The notes under the pieces: generated by a model
The model's database searches: none
The model's input: the letters and a program-made list of their open reading frames with translations, nothing else
Told to the model about the DNA's origin: nothing
Assembly (NCBI GenBank): GCA_937897985.1
Contig: CALCBD010000009.1
Location: forward strand, 62,001-126,000
Direction of reading: 5' to 3'
DNA: 64,000 nucleotides
Origin: an uncultured Paludibacter sp.
GTDB lineage: Bacteria > Bacteroidota > Bacteroidia > Bacteroidales > Paludibacteraceae
Shown: piece by piece, positions 1-8,552 of the stretch
How the letters are laid out: each line of letters opens with the position of its first letter
Numbering within the stretch: position 1 is the first letter of the stretch
Program-made: the position numbers and the translations under genes

Positions 1-16
1 CTTCTTCCTATTTCAT

Positions 17-258
17 TTACAAAAGGTTATCATCCTCAAGATAAGCTTTAATCATCTCTTCCTTTTCAATAAAGCCTCCGCTGCATTTTTCACAATTTAA
101 TTTTTTCTGCTTACCGCAATTGTATCGGGCAATACATGCATTTTCTGATTCGGTTTAACCTTATCGGGGCTAATTAATTGAAACTCCGAACTAAACAAAT
201 TATTCAATTTAAAATTATTGACTTCAAAATCACTACTTGTGATTAAAAAAACACAATT
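17..258 (-). pseudogene. possible frameshifted remnant of a small Cys-containing protein
   Basis: Two overlapping open frames without a start codon lie on the minus strand. One runs from 258 to a stop at 97-99 and reads ...LISPDKVKPNQKMHVLPD. The other is open from 154 to a stop at 17-19 and carries four cysteines spaced C-x5-C-x7-C-x2-C, followed by an acidic/basic tail ending EDDNLL. A single frameshift near 100-150 would join them into one protein of about 75 residues. The four-Cys part resembles a zinc ribbon, but I recognise no family. It may also be chance open sequence in AT-rich DNA. Confidence 0.22.
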
Positions 259-445
259 TTAAAAACCCTGAAATTTGCCAAAAAGGGTGAAGAAATTTTT
301 GTTACATCAAAATCTTTATTCTGAATGTCAAAATAATTGAATAAAAATAACAGTTTAACAATAATTTATACTACAAACCACAATTTGAGAAAAGTTTTTA
401 AATCTCTTAAAAGTTAAATCTTACGTCAATATTAGTTAATTAATG

Positions 446-760
446 TTATTTTCCCGAAGTGCGGCCATTTAATTCAATTAAACATTCCCGATTTTTTATC
501 ATTCCATTCCGGTTTTCATCAGTTTCCGTTCCACATATTTTTTTACAGGTACCAAACGATATTATAAAATTTATTACATGTAAAAAAAACACAAAAATTC
601 TATTGACGCTTACCTGCTGATTATCATCCACATAAATAACCAGAATACAACCAATCAACAAATATGGAATTCTGGTTAAATTACTTTTCAGAATAAAATT
701 ACTTAAAGTAATAATTAGTATTACAAAGCAAGGACAAATTACCACACAAGCATAAACCAT
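446..760 (-). CDS. possible small membrane protein
   Basis: This 104-codon ORF begins with a long hydrophobic stretch. It has about three predicted membrane segments (roughly residues 3-24, 30-43 and 54-70) and ends in a charged tail of about 35 residues. I do not recognise it. In favour is the clean split into hydrophobic and charged parts. Against it, the plus-strand promoter of the next gene overlaps its start, no minus-strand promoter was found, and AT-rich intergenic DNA easily gives hydrophobic ORFs. Apart from this, the remnant at 17-258 and that promoter, I see nothing in the first 855 bases. Confidence 0.28.
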   Translation of the reverse strand: MVYACVVICPCFVILIITLSNFILKSNLTRIPYLLIGCILVIYVDDNQQVSVNRIFVFFLHVINFIISFGTCKKICGTETDENRNGMIKNRECLIELNGRTSGK

Positions 761-789
761 TGCAATACAACTATTTGGAGATACTTTTG
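760..789 (+). promoter_or_regulatory. Bacteroidota-type promoter
   Basis: TTG at 760-762 is followed after 19 bases by TACTTTTG at 782-789. This fits the Bacteroidota housekeeping pattern (-33 TTG, -7 TAnnTTTG). It lies 66 bases before the ATG of the exported protein at 856 and has the same spacing as the araD promoter in this window. Confidence 0.7.
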
Positions 790-855
790 TAAAGTCAAAA
801 TCGACAATAATTCAAAAGCTTATTATTCAAATTCAATCTTAAAAAGAGCAACAAT

Positions 856-1794
856 ATGAAAACTAATCAACTCAGAATTGCATTGATCACAATATTAGCA
901 TTAATATTGAATTCAACAATTATAAAGGCTGCCTACACAGGTACAATGATCGACGTGTTAGGCGGTGCATATTATGACCGCGCATGGATCTTCGCCGTAA
1001 ACGGAACAACAACCGGTTTTGACAATGGATGGGATGGATACAAGTTTTTATCATCCTCGACAATTGCACCTCAAATTTACGTACCCGGAACAGATGGCGG
1101 AACATTCCAGATTGCGGCAGTACCCGATTTGAATGAAACTCCGGTAAATTTTATTCCCGGACAGTCAATTGAATACACGCTGCTGTTCACTCACACAAAC
1201 ATTTCTGTGTTATACAAAGAATTGTACCTTGTTGACAATATCGCCAATAAAAAAGTGGATATATATGCAGATGGTTCAAAATACACTTTTAATTCGACTG
1301 TCGGTGATATCAAAGAAAGGTTCAAACTCATTGCTGTAGCTTACCCGACAACAACCGACAGCGTAGTGGTTACAAATCCGACCGAACCACAGGATACCAC
1401 CAATACGACGACTCCGGAACCTCAGGATACAACTGTTGTAACTCCTCCGACAGATACTCAGGACTCTACGATAGTAACACCTCCTACAGATCCTCAGGAT
1501 AGTACTGTTGTAAATCCACCTGCCGATAACAACCCGAATGACAAGGGTAAAAAAGATAAAAAACACAAGAAAGTAATCGTATACAGTGTTGGAAGCAAAG
1601 TAATTGTTGACAATTCAAATGATGAAAACGCTGACATCAACATTATTGATGTAACAACCGGCAAGAAAGTTAAGCAATTGAAAATCAATAAAAAGAACAA
1701 AACAACTATCGAAACCAATCTAAGAAAAGGAGTTTATGTAGTTAACACCATGTTCAGTTCGATAGCCGATAATACTCAGATTATAATTCGATAA
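856..1794 (+). CDS. exported protein with T9SS-type C-terminal sorting domain
   Basis: The 312-residue protein has an N-terminal signal peptide (about residues 1-25, ending IIKAA). Next comes a globular domain of about 150 residues that I do not recognise, then a Thr/Pro/Gln-rich linker of four 11-12-residue repeats (about residues 177-223), then a Lys-rich stretch. The last 75 residues look like a type A T9SS sorting domain: a short beta-sandwich with a DVTTGKKVKQ turn, RKGVYVV, and a terminal Ile/Arg strand. It is probably carried over the outer membrane by T9SS and surface-attached or released. The promoter at 760-789 and hairpin at 1814-1839 suggest a single-gene unit. Its function is unknown; the sorting-domain call comes from reading the pattern, not from a search. 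Confidence 0.8.
   Translation: MKTNQLRIALITILALILNSTIIKAAYTGTMIDVLGGAYYDRAWIFAVNGTTTGFDNGWDGYKFLSSSTIAPQIYVPGTDGGTFQIAAVPDLNETPVNFIPGQSIEYTLLFTHTNISVLYKELYLVDNIANKKVDIYADGSKYTFNSTVGDIKERFKLIAVAYPTTTDSVVVTNPTEPQDTTNTTTPEPQDTTVVTPPTDTQDSTIVTPPTDPQDSTVVNPPADNNPNDKGKKDKKHKKVIVYSVGSKVIVDNSNDENADINIIDVTTGKKVKQLKINKKNKTTIETNLRKGVYVVNTMFSSIADNTQIIIR
1384..1524 (+). repeat. in-frame tandem repeat coding a Pro/Thr/Gln linker
   Basis: Four consecutive units code EPQDTTNTTTP, EPQDTTVVTPPT, DTQDSTIVTPPT and DPQDSTVVNPPA. Three units are exactly 36 bp and the first is 33 bp. They form a flexible linker between the N-terminal domain and the sorting domain. The unit count is likely to vary between strains. 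Confidence 0.85.
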
Positions 1795-1813
1795 ACAAAT
1801 AAAATCCCAAAGA

Positions 1814-1839
1814 CCGGTATTCAACAAAATGAATACCGG
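1814..1839 (+). terminator. intrinsic terminator (weak T tract)
   Basis: Perfect 10-bp stem (CCGGTATTCA / TGAATACCGG) with a 6-base loop, followed by CTTTAT. It lies 20 bases after the stop of the exported-protein gene. Confidence 0.65.
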
Positions 1840-1892
1840 CTTTATACGCAATAAAAACTACTATCAACTTTTCGGACTAAAATTAAATATCC

Positions 1893-2627
1893 ATGAAAAA
1901 GTCAATATCAGTTATTATAATCGCAATCATAACTTCAGTTCAACTTACAAATGCAAAAAGCAGTTTATTATCGGCCGATTTTACCGATAATTTTGCAATC
2001 AAAATATCCGAAGGTCCTGCATATTTATACGGCGACATAGGTGTCCAGGCAGGTAAGGAACCATTTAGTCAGGTAGTTGACTGGTACAGTCACAATATGA
2101 GCTACATGTATTCGATAGGTTTTCAGCACTTCTTTGCAAATAATCTGGGTTTCGAAGGCTCCTTTTCGAAAGGAAGATTTTCGGGTAAAGACGAAGGCAC
2201 AAAGCGCAGCGCCCGGGGTTATAGTTATTCGTCCGATTTATCGATTATTTCATTGCAGGCTAACTTCATCTTACTCGGTGGTCCGTATTCCATCTACAAA
2301 ACCCCGCATACACTCTATGCTTTTTCAGGTTTGGGATATGTAATGAGCAACCCCGACACCAGAGGCCCGCTTGATTTAATAAACGATAAATTCAGCACCA
2401 ACAATCAGAGTCTCTCAATGCCGTTTGGCTTGGGATATCAGTATAATTTAAGCAAAAGCTTTTCGGTCGGATTAGAAGTCTGCGGACAATACGCTTTTCG
2501 CGATTTTGTTGATGGTGTTTTACCAATTGAATCAAAAGCCAATGACATTATTGCAAATGTAGGACTAACGGTCATTTACAAGCTCTTTACCGGTTCATCA
2601 AAATCATTCTGCCTTTGTAGTTTATAA
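1893..2627 (+). CDS. outer-membrane beta-barrel protein
   Basis: This 244-residue protein has a signal peptide (MKKSISVIIIAIITSVQLTNA, cut near residue 22). The mature part shows alternating aromatic and glycine-rich strands typical of an eight-stranded OmpA/OmpW-like barrel (GDIGVQAG, YSIGFQHFF, YAFSGLGYVM, MPFGLGYQYN, FSVGLEVCGQYAF, IANVGLTVIYK). Such barrels commonly serve as surface structures or adhesins in Bacteroidota; no substrate can be read here. The C-terminus (KSFCLCSL) does not end in the usual aromatic residue, so a short soluble tail may follow the last strand. It has its own terminator at 2672-2701 and is probably transcribed alone or by readthrough from the gene before. Confidence 0.75.
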   Translation: MKKSISVIIIAIITSVQLTNAKSSLLSADFTDNFAIKISEGPAYLYGDIGVQAGKEPFSQVVDWYSHNMSYMYSIGFQHFFANNLGFEGSFSKGRFSGKDEGTKRSARGYSYSSDLSIISLQANFILLGGPYSIYKTPHTLYAFSGLGYVMSNPDTRGPLDLINDKFSTNNQSLSMPFGLGYQYNLSKSFSVGLEVCGQYAFRDFVDGVLPIESKANDIIANVGLTVIYKLFTGSSKSFCLCSL

Positions 2628-2671
2628 ATTTCGACAGATTAAAGAAACAAAAAAATGTTTTATAGTTGAAG

Positions 2672-2701
2672 GTCCTGTTGTCGTAGTTTCGACAACAGGA
2701 C
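2672..2701 (+). terminator. strong intrinsic terminator
   Basis: Perfect 12-bp stem (GTCCTGTTGTCG / CGACAACAGGAC), 6-base loop, then TTTTGTTTTT. It ends the transcript of the barrel protein. Confidence 0.9.
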
Positions 2702-2896
2702 TTTTGTTTTTCAACAAAAAAAATTAAAATTCTTTACTTTTATCAGCATATTTATTCAACAAAATTGAATAAAAAAATGTTAAAGTATTATTGTATGAAA
2801 ATAATTGCTTAAATTTGAAACGTTTTTCACTAACAAATATTCCCAAAAATTGTCAGAAAAACAACTTTCAGTAAATCATCTACATAACAGGATATT

Positions 2897-3529
2897 ATGA
2901 TAAAAGTATTTATTGTCGACGATCATGAGATTATTCGTCAGGGATTAAAAATGATTCTCAAGGAAGCACCCGATTTAATAGTGGCAGGCGAGGCACAGGA
3001 CGGTACTGAAGCAATGAGAAAAATTAAAAATACCGAAATTGATATAGTATTGCTCGATATGAACATGCCGGGCAGGAGTGGTATCGAATTAATCGGTGAT
3101 ATAAAATCGCTGAAGCCGAAGATTCATATTTTGGTTCTCAGCATTCATCCGGAGGATAAATTTGCACTACGTACACTTAAGGCCGGGGCTTCAGGTTACC
3201 TTTGCAAAGACACTGCCCTTGAAGAACTTGTAATTGCTATTCGAAAAATTCACACCAAAGGCAGATACATCAGTACAACTCTGGCCGAGCAACTTGCTTT
3301 TGATATTATACCCGAAGCTGAAACCCCTTTGCACAACCAGCTTTCGACACGTGAGAATGAAATACTTGTCAAAATAGCATCAGGAATGAAGGTTAAAGAC
3401 ATTGCCAACGAACTCGGACTAAGTATCAGCACAGTATTCACCTATCGTTTAAGAATTTTCGAAAAGCTAAATATTAAAAACAACGTTGAACTCACACATT
3501 ACGCCATCGAAAACAAATTAGTTGAATAA
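2897..3529 (+). CDS. NarL/LuxR-family DNA-binding response regulator (orphan)
   Basis: The 210-residue protein has the standard two domains. The receiver domain covers about residues 1-120: acidic pair in FIVDDHE, phospho-acceptor Asp in VLLDMNMPG near residue 54, conserved Lys in YLCKD. A LuxR-type helix-turn-helix covers about 145-205 (LSTRENEILVKIASGMKVKDIANELGLS as the hallmark, split here by reading: LSTRENEIL, then IANELGLSISTV). It would be phosphorylated by a histidine kinase and bind DNA as a dimer. No kinase lies nearby; its neighbours are an outer-membrane protein and a TonB receptor on the other strand. A weak promoter-like TAAATTTG sits at 2810-2817. It has its own terminator downstream. 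Confidence 0.93.
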   Translation: MIKVFIVDDHEIIRQGLKMILKEAPDLIVAGEAQDGTEAMRKIKNTEIDIVLLDMNMPGRSGIELIGDIKSLKPKIHILVLSIHPEDKFALRTLKAGASGYLCKDTALEELVIAIRKIHTKGRYISTTLAEQLAFDIIPEAETPLHNQLSTRENEILVKIASGMKVKDIANELGLSISTVFTYRLRIFEKLNIKNNVELTHYAIENKLVE

Positions 3530-3551
3530 AAGACAACATGAAATTCAAAAT

Positions 3552-3600
3552 AAAAATCCCTGATTAATTTCGCACTAACGAGTATTTATCAGGGATTTTT
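3552..3600 (+). terminator. intrinsic terminator
   Basis: Inverted repeat AAAAATCCCTGAT (3552-3564) / ATCAGGGATTTTT (3588-3600) with a 23-base loop. It has T-rich tails on both strands, so it may act both ways. It lies 22 bases after the response-regulator stop. The rest of the gap to 3770 shows nothing recognisable. Confidence 0.75.
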
Positions 3601-3770
3601 TCAATATTAGAAATCCATTTTTCAGATTAAAACAAAATGAATTATACATGCAAAATTTGCAGAAATAATTTATCATTTCCGGGACGAACAAGTACTCACG
3701 TCAGTTGAGAAGATTTATCAAAATAGTTAGGTTAAGTACCCTGAATAAAATTTCTAAATACTTATAATCA

Positions 3771-5693
3771 TTACAGCTTCAATCTCACACCTGCCATAAA
3801 GTTAAAACCGGGTTGGATCAGGCCACCATAATCAGCATATTTTATGTTGAGCAAATTGTTGGCAGCGCCATAAAGTTCGTAATGTTTTGAAATCCAGCTA
3901 AACCGCCCGCCGGCCATAATATAAGGTAAATAATTAGTTTTTTGTCCGCTCACAAAGTCGGTATAGTCACCTGCACGATCGTTATACGAAAGCAACCATG
4001 AAGCCGATAACCTGCTGATTATTTTATGATTAATTCCAACAACTACTTTATTCTTCATATAGTCGAGGACATATTTCGAATCAAAATTTCCGGCCTGTTT
4101 ATCTATATTCAAAAATGAATACGAAAGAGAAACCGATTTTATAAAATTATGATGAATGGCTAATTCAGAGTAAAGATTGACGCCAAAGGCAATTACATTT
4201 GTCAGGTTTTTGCTTTCCCACAGAGTATCTTCCGGCTTTTTAACCCAATCAATTACATTTTCCCCTTTTCGGTAGAAGGTTGATAAATTGAACTTTATAT
4301 TCTCCGGATTGTACTTTATGCCTGCTTCAATAGTTTTTGATCTTTCGGGGAGCAAATCGGGATTGGCAGATTGTGTGGGACTCTTATAATACAAATCCGT
4401 AAACGATGGAAGCCTTACCGCCGAATTCGCCGAAAAGTAAAACCTTAAATTTTCATCAAAAATATAGGCCGCATCAAAACCTCCGAATGACAATAATCCG
4501 TACTGTTCGGTATGAGTGATGGATGCACCCAACGAGAGGTAAACCGAACTGAATGTTTTTGAAATATCAATATAAGCTGTTGAAAGCAGTCGACCTGACT
4601 CTTTGGTAAAAGGATGCGAACGTTCAAAAACATTTGGTACCGGTTCTGAAAGATCAGTTCCGAGTACAGTACTGAAAATATGTTCGTTGCGCAAATCAAT
4701 TCCAGCTGTATATTTCGCAGATTTTTTCAGTATCACAGCTGTGGCTTTGGCACCGGTAACATCCGTCAGATGATAATTATGATCGGTATACCATGCAGGT
4801 TTCACTTTTATTGAATCGCGATACAATTCAAAACGATCGTAGTGGCGGCGAAAATAAGTTTGCGCTGTCAGGCTTGTGTTTTTGCGGTTGTACGCCCAAT
4901 CGAGTGCTGCAAAATAAGTTTGGGTATGATCAAATTGAGAAGGATATTTTAAGGAGTAGAATCCGTTAGCCCCGTAATCCTTGAGCTGACCGGCCATCTG
5001 CAGATTAAATTTTCCGGAATTCATTGTCTGAATCGCAGTTTGCGAAAATAAATTCATCAGGTGATAATCAGTATTATCTCTGTAACCTGCACTTGACTTA
5101 TTGGAAAATGAAGCAAAAGTTTGTATTTTACTGTTTCCGGCTCTTGCAGCAATATTTTCAACTCTGGTATCGAAACTTCCGGCCATTAAATTTGCAACAA
5201 GTTGTTTTTCGGGTCCATTATCAGTAATAATATTAATGGCTCCGCTAAATGCATTTGGCCCGTAAATTCTCGCTGCCGACCCTTCAAGCAACTCCACCCT
5301 CACTATGTCCGACAATTCAACAGGCACATCCAGGTTATAATGTCCGGTTTGCGGATCAGTAATATTCACACCGTTGAGCAATACCATTACCTGATCGAAC
5401 GAACCACCACGTATACTGATGTCCGATTGGGTACCTCCCACTCCGCGTTGACGAATATCGATTCCCGCAATTGATTTCAGCAACTCGTCGATATTATGCA
5501 CCGGCATTTGTTCAATCGATTTCCGGTCAACGATGGTAAGAGTACGCCCGATACCGCCGTATAACTTTGTTTGCCGGGCGTTAACTTCCAACGATTTTAA
5601 ACTGACAGAAAGGGTATCTGCACTGTTTTGCCCTGAAATTAGTTGCACTGAAACAAAAAGAAGAAACAGTTGAAAAGTAAAATATTTATTCAT
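3771..5693 (-). CDS. TonB-dependent outer-membrane receptor
   Basis: The 640-residue protein has a signal peptide (to about residue 21, LISG). A plug domain follows at about residues 45-155 (MPVHNIDELLKSIAGIDIRQ, SIRGGSFDQVMVLLNG, GPNAFSGAINII), then a 22-strand barrel ending GVRLKL. It imports a substrate into the periplasm using TonB energy. The size and plug resemble BtuB/FecA-like siderophore or vitamin receptors rather than the 1000-residue SusC type, and there is no SusD partner. It shares a plus-one-frame overlap of 8 bases with the small gene in front and sits just after an intrinsic terminator, so expression probably depends on readthrough. The substrate cannot be told from sequence; cobalamin, iron chelates or other metal complexes are all possible. 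Confidence 0.88.
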   Translation of the reverse strand: MNKYFTFQLFLLFVSVQLISGQNSADTLSVSLKSLEVNARQTKLYGGIGRTLTIVDRKSIEQMPVHNIDELLKSIAGIDIRQRGVGGTQSDISIRGGSFDQVMVLLNGVNITDPQTGHYNLDVPVELSDIVRVELLEGSAARIYGPNAFSGAINIITDNGPEKQLVANLMAGSFDTRVENIAARAGNSKIQTFASFSNKSSAGYRDNTDYHLMNLFSQTAIQTMNSGKFNLQMAGQLKDYGANGFYSLKYPSQFDHTQTYFAALDWAYNRKNTSLTAQTYFRRHYDRFELYRDSIKVKPAWYTDHNYHLTDVTGAKATAVILKKSAKYTAGIDLRNEHIFSTVLGTDLSEPVPNVFERSHPFTKESGRLLSTAYIDISKTFSSVYLSLGASITHTEQYGLLSFGGFDAAYIFDENLRFYFSANSAVRLPSFTDLYYKSPTQSANPDLLPERSKTIEAGIKYNPENIKFNLSTFYRKGENVIDWVKKPEDTLWESKNLTNVIAFGVNLYSELAIHHNFIKSVSLSYSFLNIDKQAGNFDSKYVLDYMKNKVVVGINHKIISRLSASWLLSYNDRAGDYTDFVSGQKTNYLPYIMAGGRFSWISKHYELYGAANNLLNIKYADYGGLIQPGFNFMAGVRLKL

Positions 5694-6081
5694 AAATTCT
5701 GAAAAATAAAAAAACGGTTGAAGCTGACAATATCAGCTTCAACCGTTCATATTGGTTGATAAAAACACAGACAAACGCAGCAGCGCAGTCCGTAGTTTGG
5801 TTTATAATAATGCTGTTTTGCTCACTCAGCATGTTCACATCGCTGAGTGGAATTATCGCCGCCGAAGGTTCGTTATCATCAAATTTATTGATTGATTTCA
5901 GACCGTCATTTTGATTTTTAACTATATTTTCTGATTTTCCGAGCGATTTTTCGCTTATGGACGAAGTTAAAACTCCTATTGAAACAACACCCGCCAGACT
6001 CGCAAAAACAGCATATCCTGCACGATTCCAGCGACGGAAGCGCATCGATTTCTGAGATTTGTAAATACGGAGAGGATTCAT
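5686..6081 (-). CDS. small protein upstream of TonB receptor, possible leader peptide
   Basis: The ORF has 131 codons; a start at codon 13 (MRFRRWNRAGYAVFASLAG) is also possible. An Arg/Trp-rich start is followed by one hydrophobic segment (about residues 27-43), then an unremarkable polar region. I recall similar short FRRW.RAGYAVFASL peptides next to TonB receptor genes in other Bacteroidales but cannot check it here. The last 25 codons run straight through the intrinsic terminator at 5713-5747 and end inside the receptor start (8-base overlap). These last residues (LILSASTVFLFFRIYE) look like a by-product of the hairpin, so the C-terminus may not be selected as protein. It could be a real membrane peptide, or a leader whose translation opens the terminator. 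No other function is visible. Confidence 0.5.
   Translation of the reverse strand: MNPLRIYKSQKSMRFRRWNRAGYAVFASLAGVVSIGVLTSSISEKSLGKSENIVKNQNDGLKSINKFDDNEPSAAIIPLSDVNMLSEQNSIIINQTTDCAAAFVCVFINQYERLKLILSASTVFLFFRIYE
5713..5747 (-). terminator. intrinsic terminator lying inside the small ORF, just before the TonB receptor
   Basis: On the minus strand a perfect 15-bp stem (AACGGTTGAAGCTGA / TCAGCTTCAACCGTT) with a 5-base loop is followed by TTTTTATTTTT. It lies 20 bases before the receptor ATG at 5693 and inside the last codons of the upstream ORF. Any transcript from upstream must pass it to express the receptor, so it may work as a conditional attenuator. Confidence 0.85.
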
Positions 6082-6123
6082 TACCGGATATTTTTTATAT
6101 TTCTAAAATTACTATCCGGCAAA

Positions 6124-7572
6124 TCAACGTTTGAAACTCAGGCTATTCAGTTTTCCGAGCCATACGTCTTTGTAAACAACTGTTTTATCAGGATTAACAC
6201 CACCGATTAAATAAATCAGATAGTCGCTGTAGCCCTGCGATGAATGATCTTTAACAACATTAACAGCTGACACATAGGCTCTTGGAGTATAATTAACATA
6301 AGTAGTATCTCCCGTTGAAGAAATAGTCATTTGACGTAAGCGGTTATACAATGTATCAGGTCGGCTCCAGCTCAGTCCTTCGTCGATTGAGACCAAATAG
6401 GAAGTGCTGTCAATAATACTCTGATTTTCACGAACACCACCAAAAAGCAACAATTTACTATCGTAAGCAATAATCGAGGCTCCGGCAATTGCACCCATAG
6501 TGGAATTCTCAGTACTGAAATCCACCCAGTAGCTGCCATTCTCAGTGCTCCACACATTTTTCAGCAAATGTCCGGATGCATCAAAACCTCCTGCAACAAG
6601 GGCTTTTGGTTTGTTGGTTCGCGATGTAAATGTCAGTGCCGAGAAATCGCTGACAGGGAAATTTGCAGGAATCTGACTATAAACCAACCATGTTTTTGCG
6701 TCGGACGAATTTGCAAAACGATAGGAATCATCCGTATTCGATTTCAGAATCGACCATAGTTTACCGTTGAGTACAAAAAGTAATTGTTTGAACTTATAAT
6801 TACTTTCGGAGATATCTCCGTTTTGAGCAGTCCATTCATAACCATCAACAGAAGAATAAATTTTAGCGTCAGGACCCGTCATATAGAGTCTGGAATTAAA
6901 TTCTGTAATTCCTCTGATGTTGCAGTTGAGTGCAGGATTTTTCAGTGATGTGGTTTTATTTGTCCATGTAATACCATCTGTTGAAGTATATAAATAATTA
7001 TCAGTCTCCGAACAAACATAAAGGAAGAAGGTATTTTTGAAATAAAGAGCTTTTTGAATATTTCCCTGATTCGAATAAATATCATCCGCTATTTTGTTCC
7101 ACTGATACAATTTGGGTTCCACCTTATGCACATTAACCTTGATAGGATAAACCCTGAAATTTACCTCGTTGGCAGCTATATTCTTAATTTTCACCACTCT
7201 GTTAAAGTTAAGTGTGTCGGTCCCTTTAAGCAAAATACTGTCACTTATGGTATTCAGGCCCAGTGTATCGGTGAGATAGACATAAGCACCGGCCGAACTG
7301 TAAAAGCTAAATGTTGGAATTACCTTGTTGATTTTTGTTTTATAGGGTAATGAATCGAGATTCACAATCACCGAATCGTGAAGCAAATCGTCCCATTCCA
7401 AAGTAAAAACTGCCTTTCCCAAACCCGGAATTGAATCATTTGAAGCAAATTTTAAAGATACAAAACCTGCATTCGACGAAGGATCAGTTGTCGTTGTATC
7501 CAGCCAGCTGCAGGCTGAAAAAGCAGATACAAGGGCAATTAATAAAATGAACTTTAATGGTTGAAGATTCAT
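6124..7572 (-). CDS. DUF6242-type beta-propeller lipoprotein
   Basis: The start is taken at 7572 (MNLQPLKF), because that gives a proper lipoprotein signal with a lipobox ending FSAC near residue 21; an upstream ATG at 7614 would add 14 non-signal residues. The N-terminal about 150 residues resemble the Ig-like DUF6242 domain. The rest (about 150-480) has repeated W/Y-containing blades (YTSTDGITWTNKT, YSSVDGYEWTAQNG, WSTENGSYWVDFST, SIDEGLSWSRPD), as in kelch or sialidase-type propellers. It is a predicted surface lipoprotein that binds or processes a ligand. The gap to the small gene and TonB receptor is 42 bp on the same strand, so the three may form one operon and act together at the outer membrane. 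The exact family is recalled, not searched. Confidence 0.7.
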   Translation of the reverse strand: MNLQPLKFILLIALVSAFSACSWLDTTTTDPSSNAGFVSLKFASNDSIPGLGKAVFTLEWDDLLHDSVIVNLDSLPYKTKINKVIPTFSFYSSAGAYVYLTDTLGLNTISDSILLKGTDTLNFNRVVKIKNIAANEVNFRVYPIKVNVHKVEPKLYQWNKIADDIYSNQGNIQKALYFKNTFFLYVCSETDNYLYTSTDGITWTNKTTSLKNPALNCNIRGITEFNSRLYMTGPDAKIYSSVDGYEWTAQNGDISESNYKFKQLLFVLNGKLWSILKSNTDDSYRFANSSDAKTWLVYSQIPANFPVSDFSALTFTSRTNKPKALVAGGFDASGHLLKNVWSTENGSYWVDFSTENSTMGAIAGASIIAYDSKLLLFGGVRENQSIIDSTSYLVSIDEGLSWSRPDTLYNRLRQMTISSTGDTTYVNYTPRAYVSAVNVVKDHSSQGYSDYLIYLIGGVNPDKTVVYKDVWLGKLNSLSFKR

Positions 7573-7787
7573 GAGCTTTATCTTAATTTTTTGAATTGGC
7601 AAAGTTAAAAACATTTTATGGGTTAACAGGCTTGTAAACTAAGATTTATTGTTTTTTAAAATTAAAAACGACATATTTGCACAAAATCGGTAATCCGTTC
7701 GTTTAATTCCGATTTATACGGTTCACCGGAATAAGTAATTCTGCCTGAAAATTTTCGGCAAATGAACTGTTTTGTGAGCGAATAATT

Positions 7788-8552
7788 TCAATCAAGTTCC
7801 ACAACGACAGGACAATGATCGGAATGAACAGCGTCGTTGAGAATTGAAGCCGACTTCAGTCGTTTTCTCAGCGGTTCACTCACCCAATGATAGTCGATGC
7901 GCCAGCCTGCATTTCTGAAACGTGCACCACCTCTGTAACTCCACCAACTGTATTTTTCAGCACTTTGATCGAATACCCTGAAAGAATCGACCATCCCCGA
8001 AGCTTCAAATCTGTCGAGCCATTCGCGTTCTTCGGGCAAAAACCCCGAAACACCGATCTGACGTTCGGGATGATTAATATCGATAGGTTTATGACAAATG
8101 TTATAATCACCACAAACCACAAGATTCGGACGTGTTTTTCTCAGCTCTTCAATAAAAGGCAGGAATGCCTCAAGAAAATCCATTTTGAAAGCCTGCCGTT
8201 CGTCGCCCGAAGATCCCGATGGAATATAAACACTTATTACTGATAAATCGCCGAAATCAGCACGAATCACCCTGCCTTCGTCATCGAAACGCGGGAGATT
8301 CATTCCCACCACAACATTATCGGGAGGTGTTTTTGTAAGTATGGCCACACCGCTGTAACCCTTCTTTTGTGCAGAATGAAGGTATGCAGTATAACCCATT
8401 TCAGCAAAAAGCATAGTATCAATCTGTTCAGGTTGCGCTTTTGTTTCCTGGAAACAGATAATATCAGGATTCTCGGCTGACAGCCATTCAGTAAAATTTT
8501 TAGTCAGAGCAGCACGAATGCCGTTCACGTTGTATGAGATAATTTTCATCAT
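7788..8552 (-). CDS. xth: exodeoxyribonuclease III (AP endonuclease)
   Basis: This 254-residue enzyme of the exonuclease III family cuts DNA at abasic sites and degrades 3' ends in base-excision repair. All hallmark motifs are present in order: SYNVNGIRA near residue 6 (Asn), CFQETKAQ near 34 (metal-binding Glu), YIPSG near 110, CGDYNICHKPID near 147 (Asp and Asn), WWSYR near 204, WRIDYHW near 217 and the terminal SDHCPV (catalytic Asp-His pair near 244). Length and motifs are those of a normal, active enzyme. Translation starts at one of two adjacent Met codons (8552 or 8549). It stands alone between the DUF6242 group and the Mla genes. Confidence 0.96.
   Translation of the reverse strand: MMKIISYNVNGIRAALTKNFTEWLSAENPDIICFQETKAQPEQIDTMLFAEMGYTAYLHSAQKKGYSGVAILTKTPPDNVVVGMNLPRFDDEGRVIRADFGDLSVISVYIPSGSSGDERQAFKMDFLEAFLPFIEELRKTRPNLVVCGDYNICHKPIDINHPERQIGVSGFLPEEREWLDRFEASGMVDSFRVFDQSAEKYSWWSYRGGARFRNAGWRIDYHWVSEPLRKRLKSASILNDAVHSDHCPVVVELD

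Noticed and set aside
5760..6123. Possible second cobalamin riboswitch before the first TonB receptor
   Set aside because: No B12 box or GCTGC-type core could be found on either strand; only the terminator hairpin is present.
7887..8243. 118-codon plus-strand ORF
   Set aside because: Antisense to exonuclease III, which has all its catalytic motifs in the other frame.
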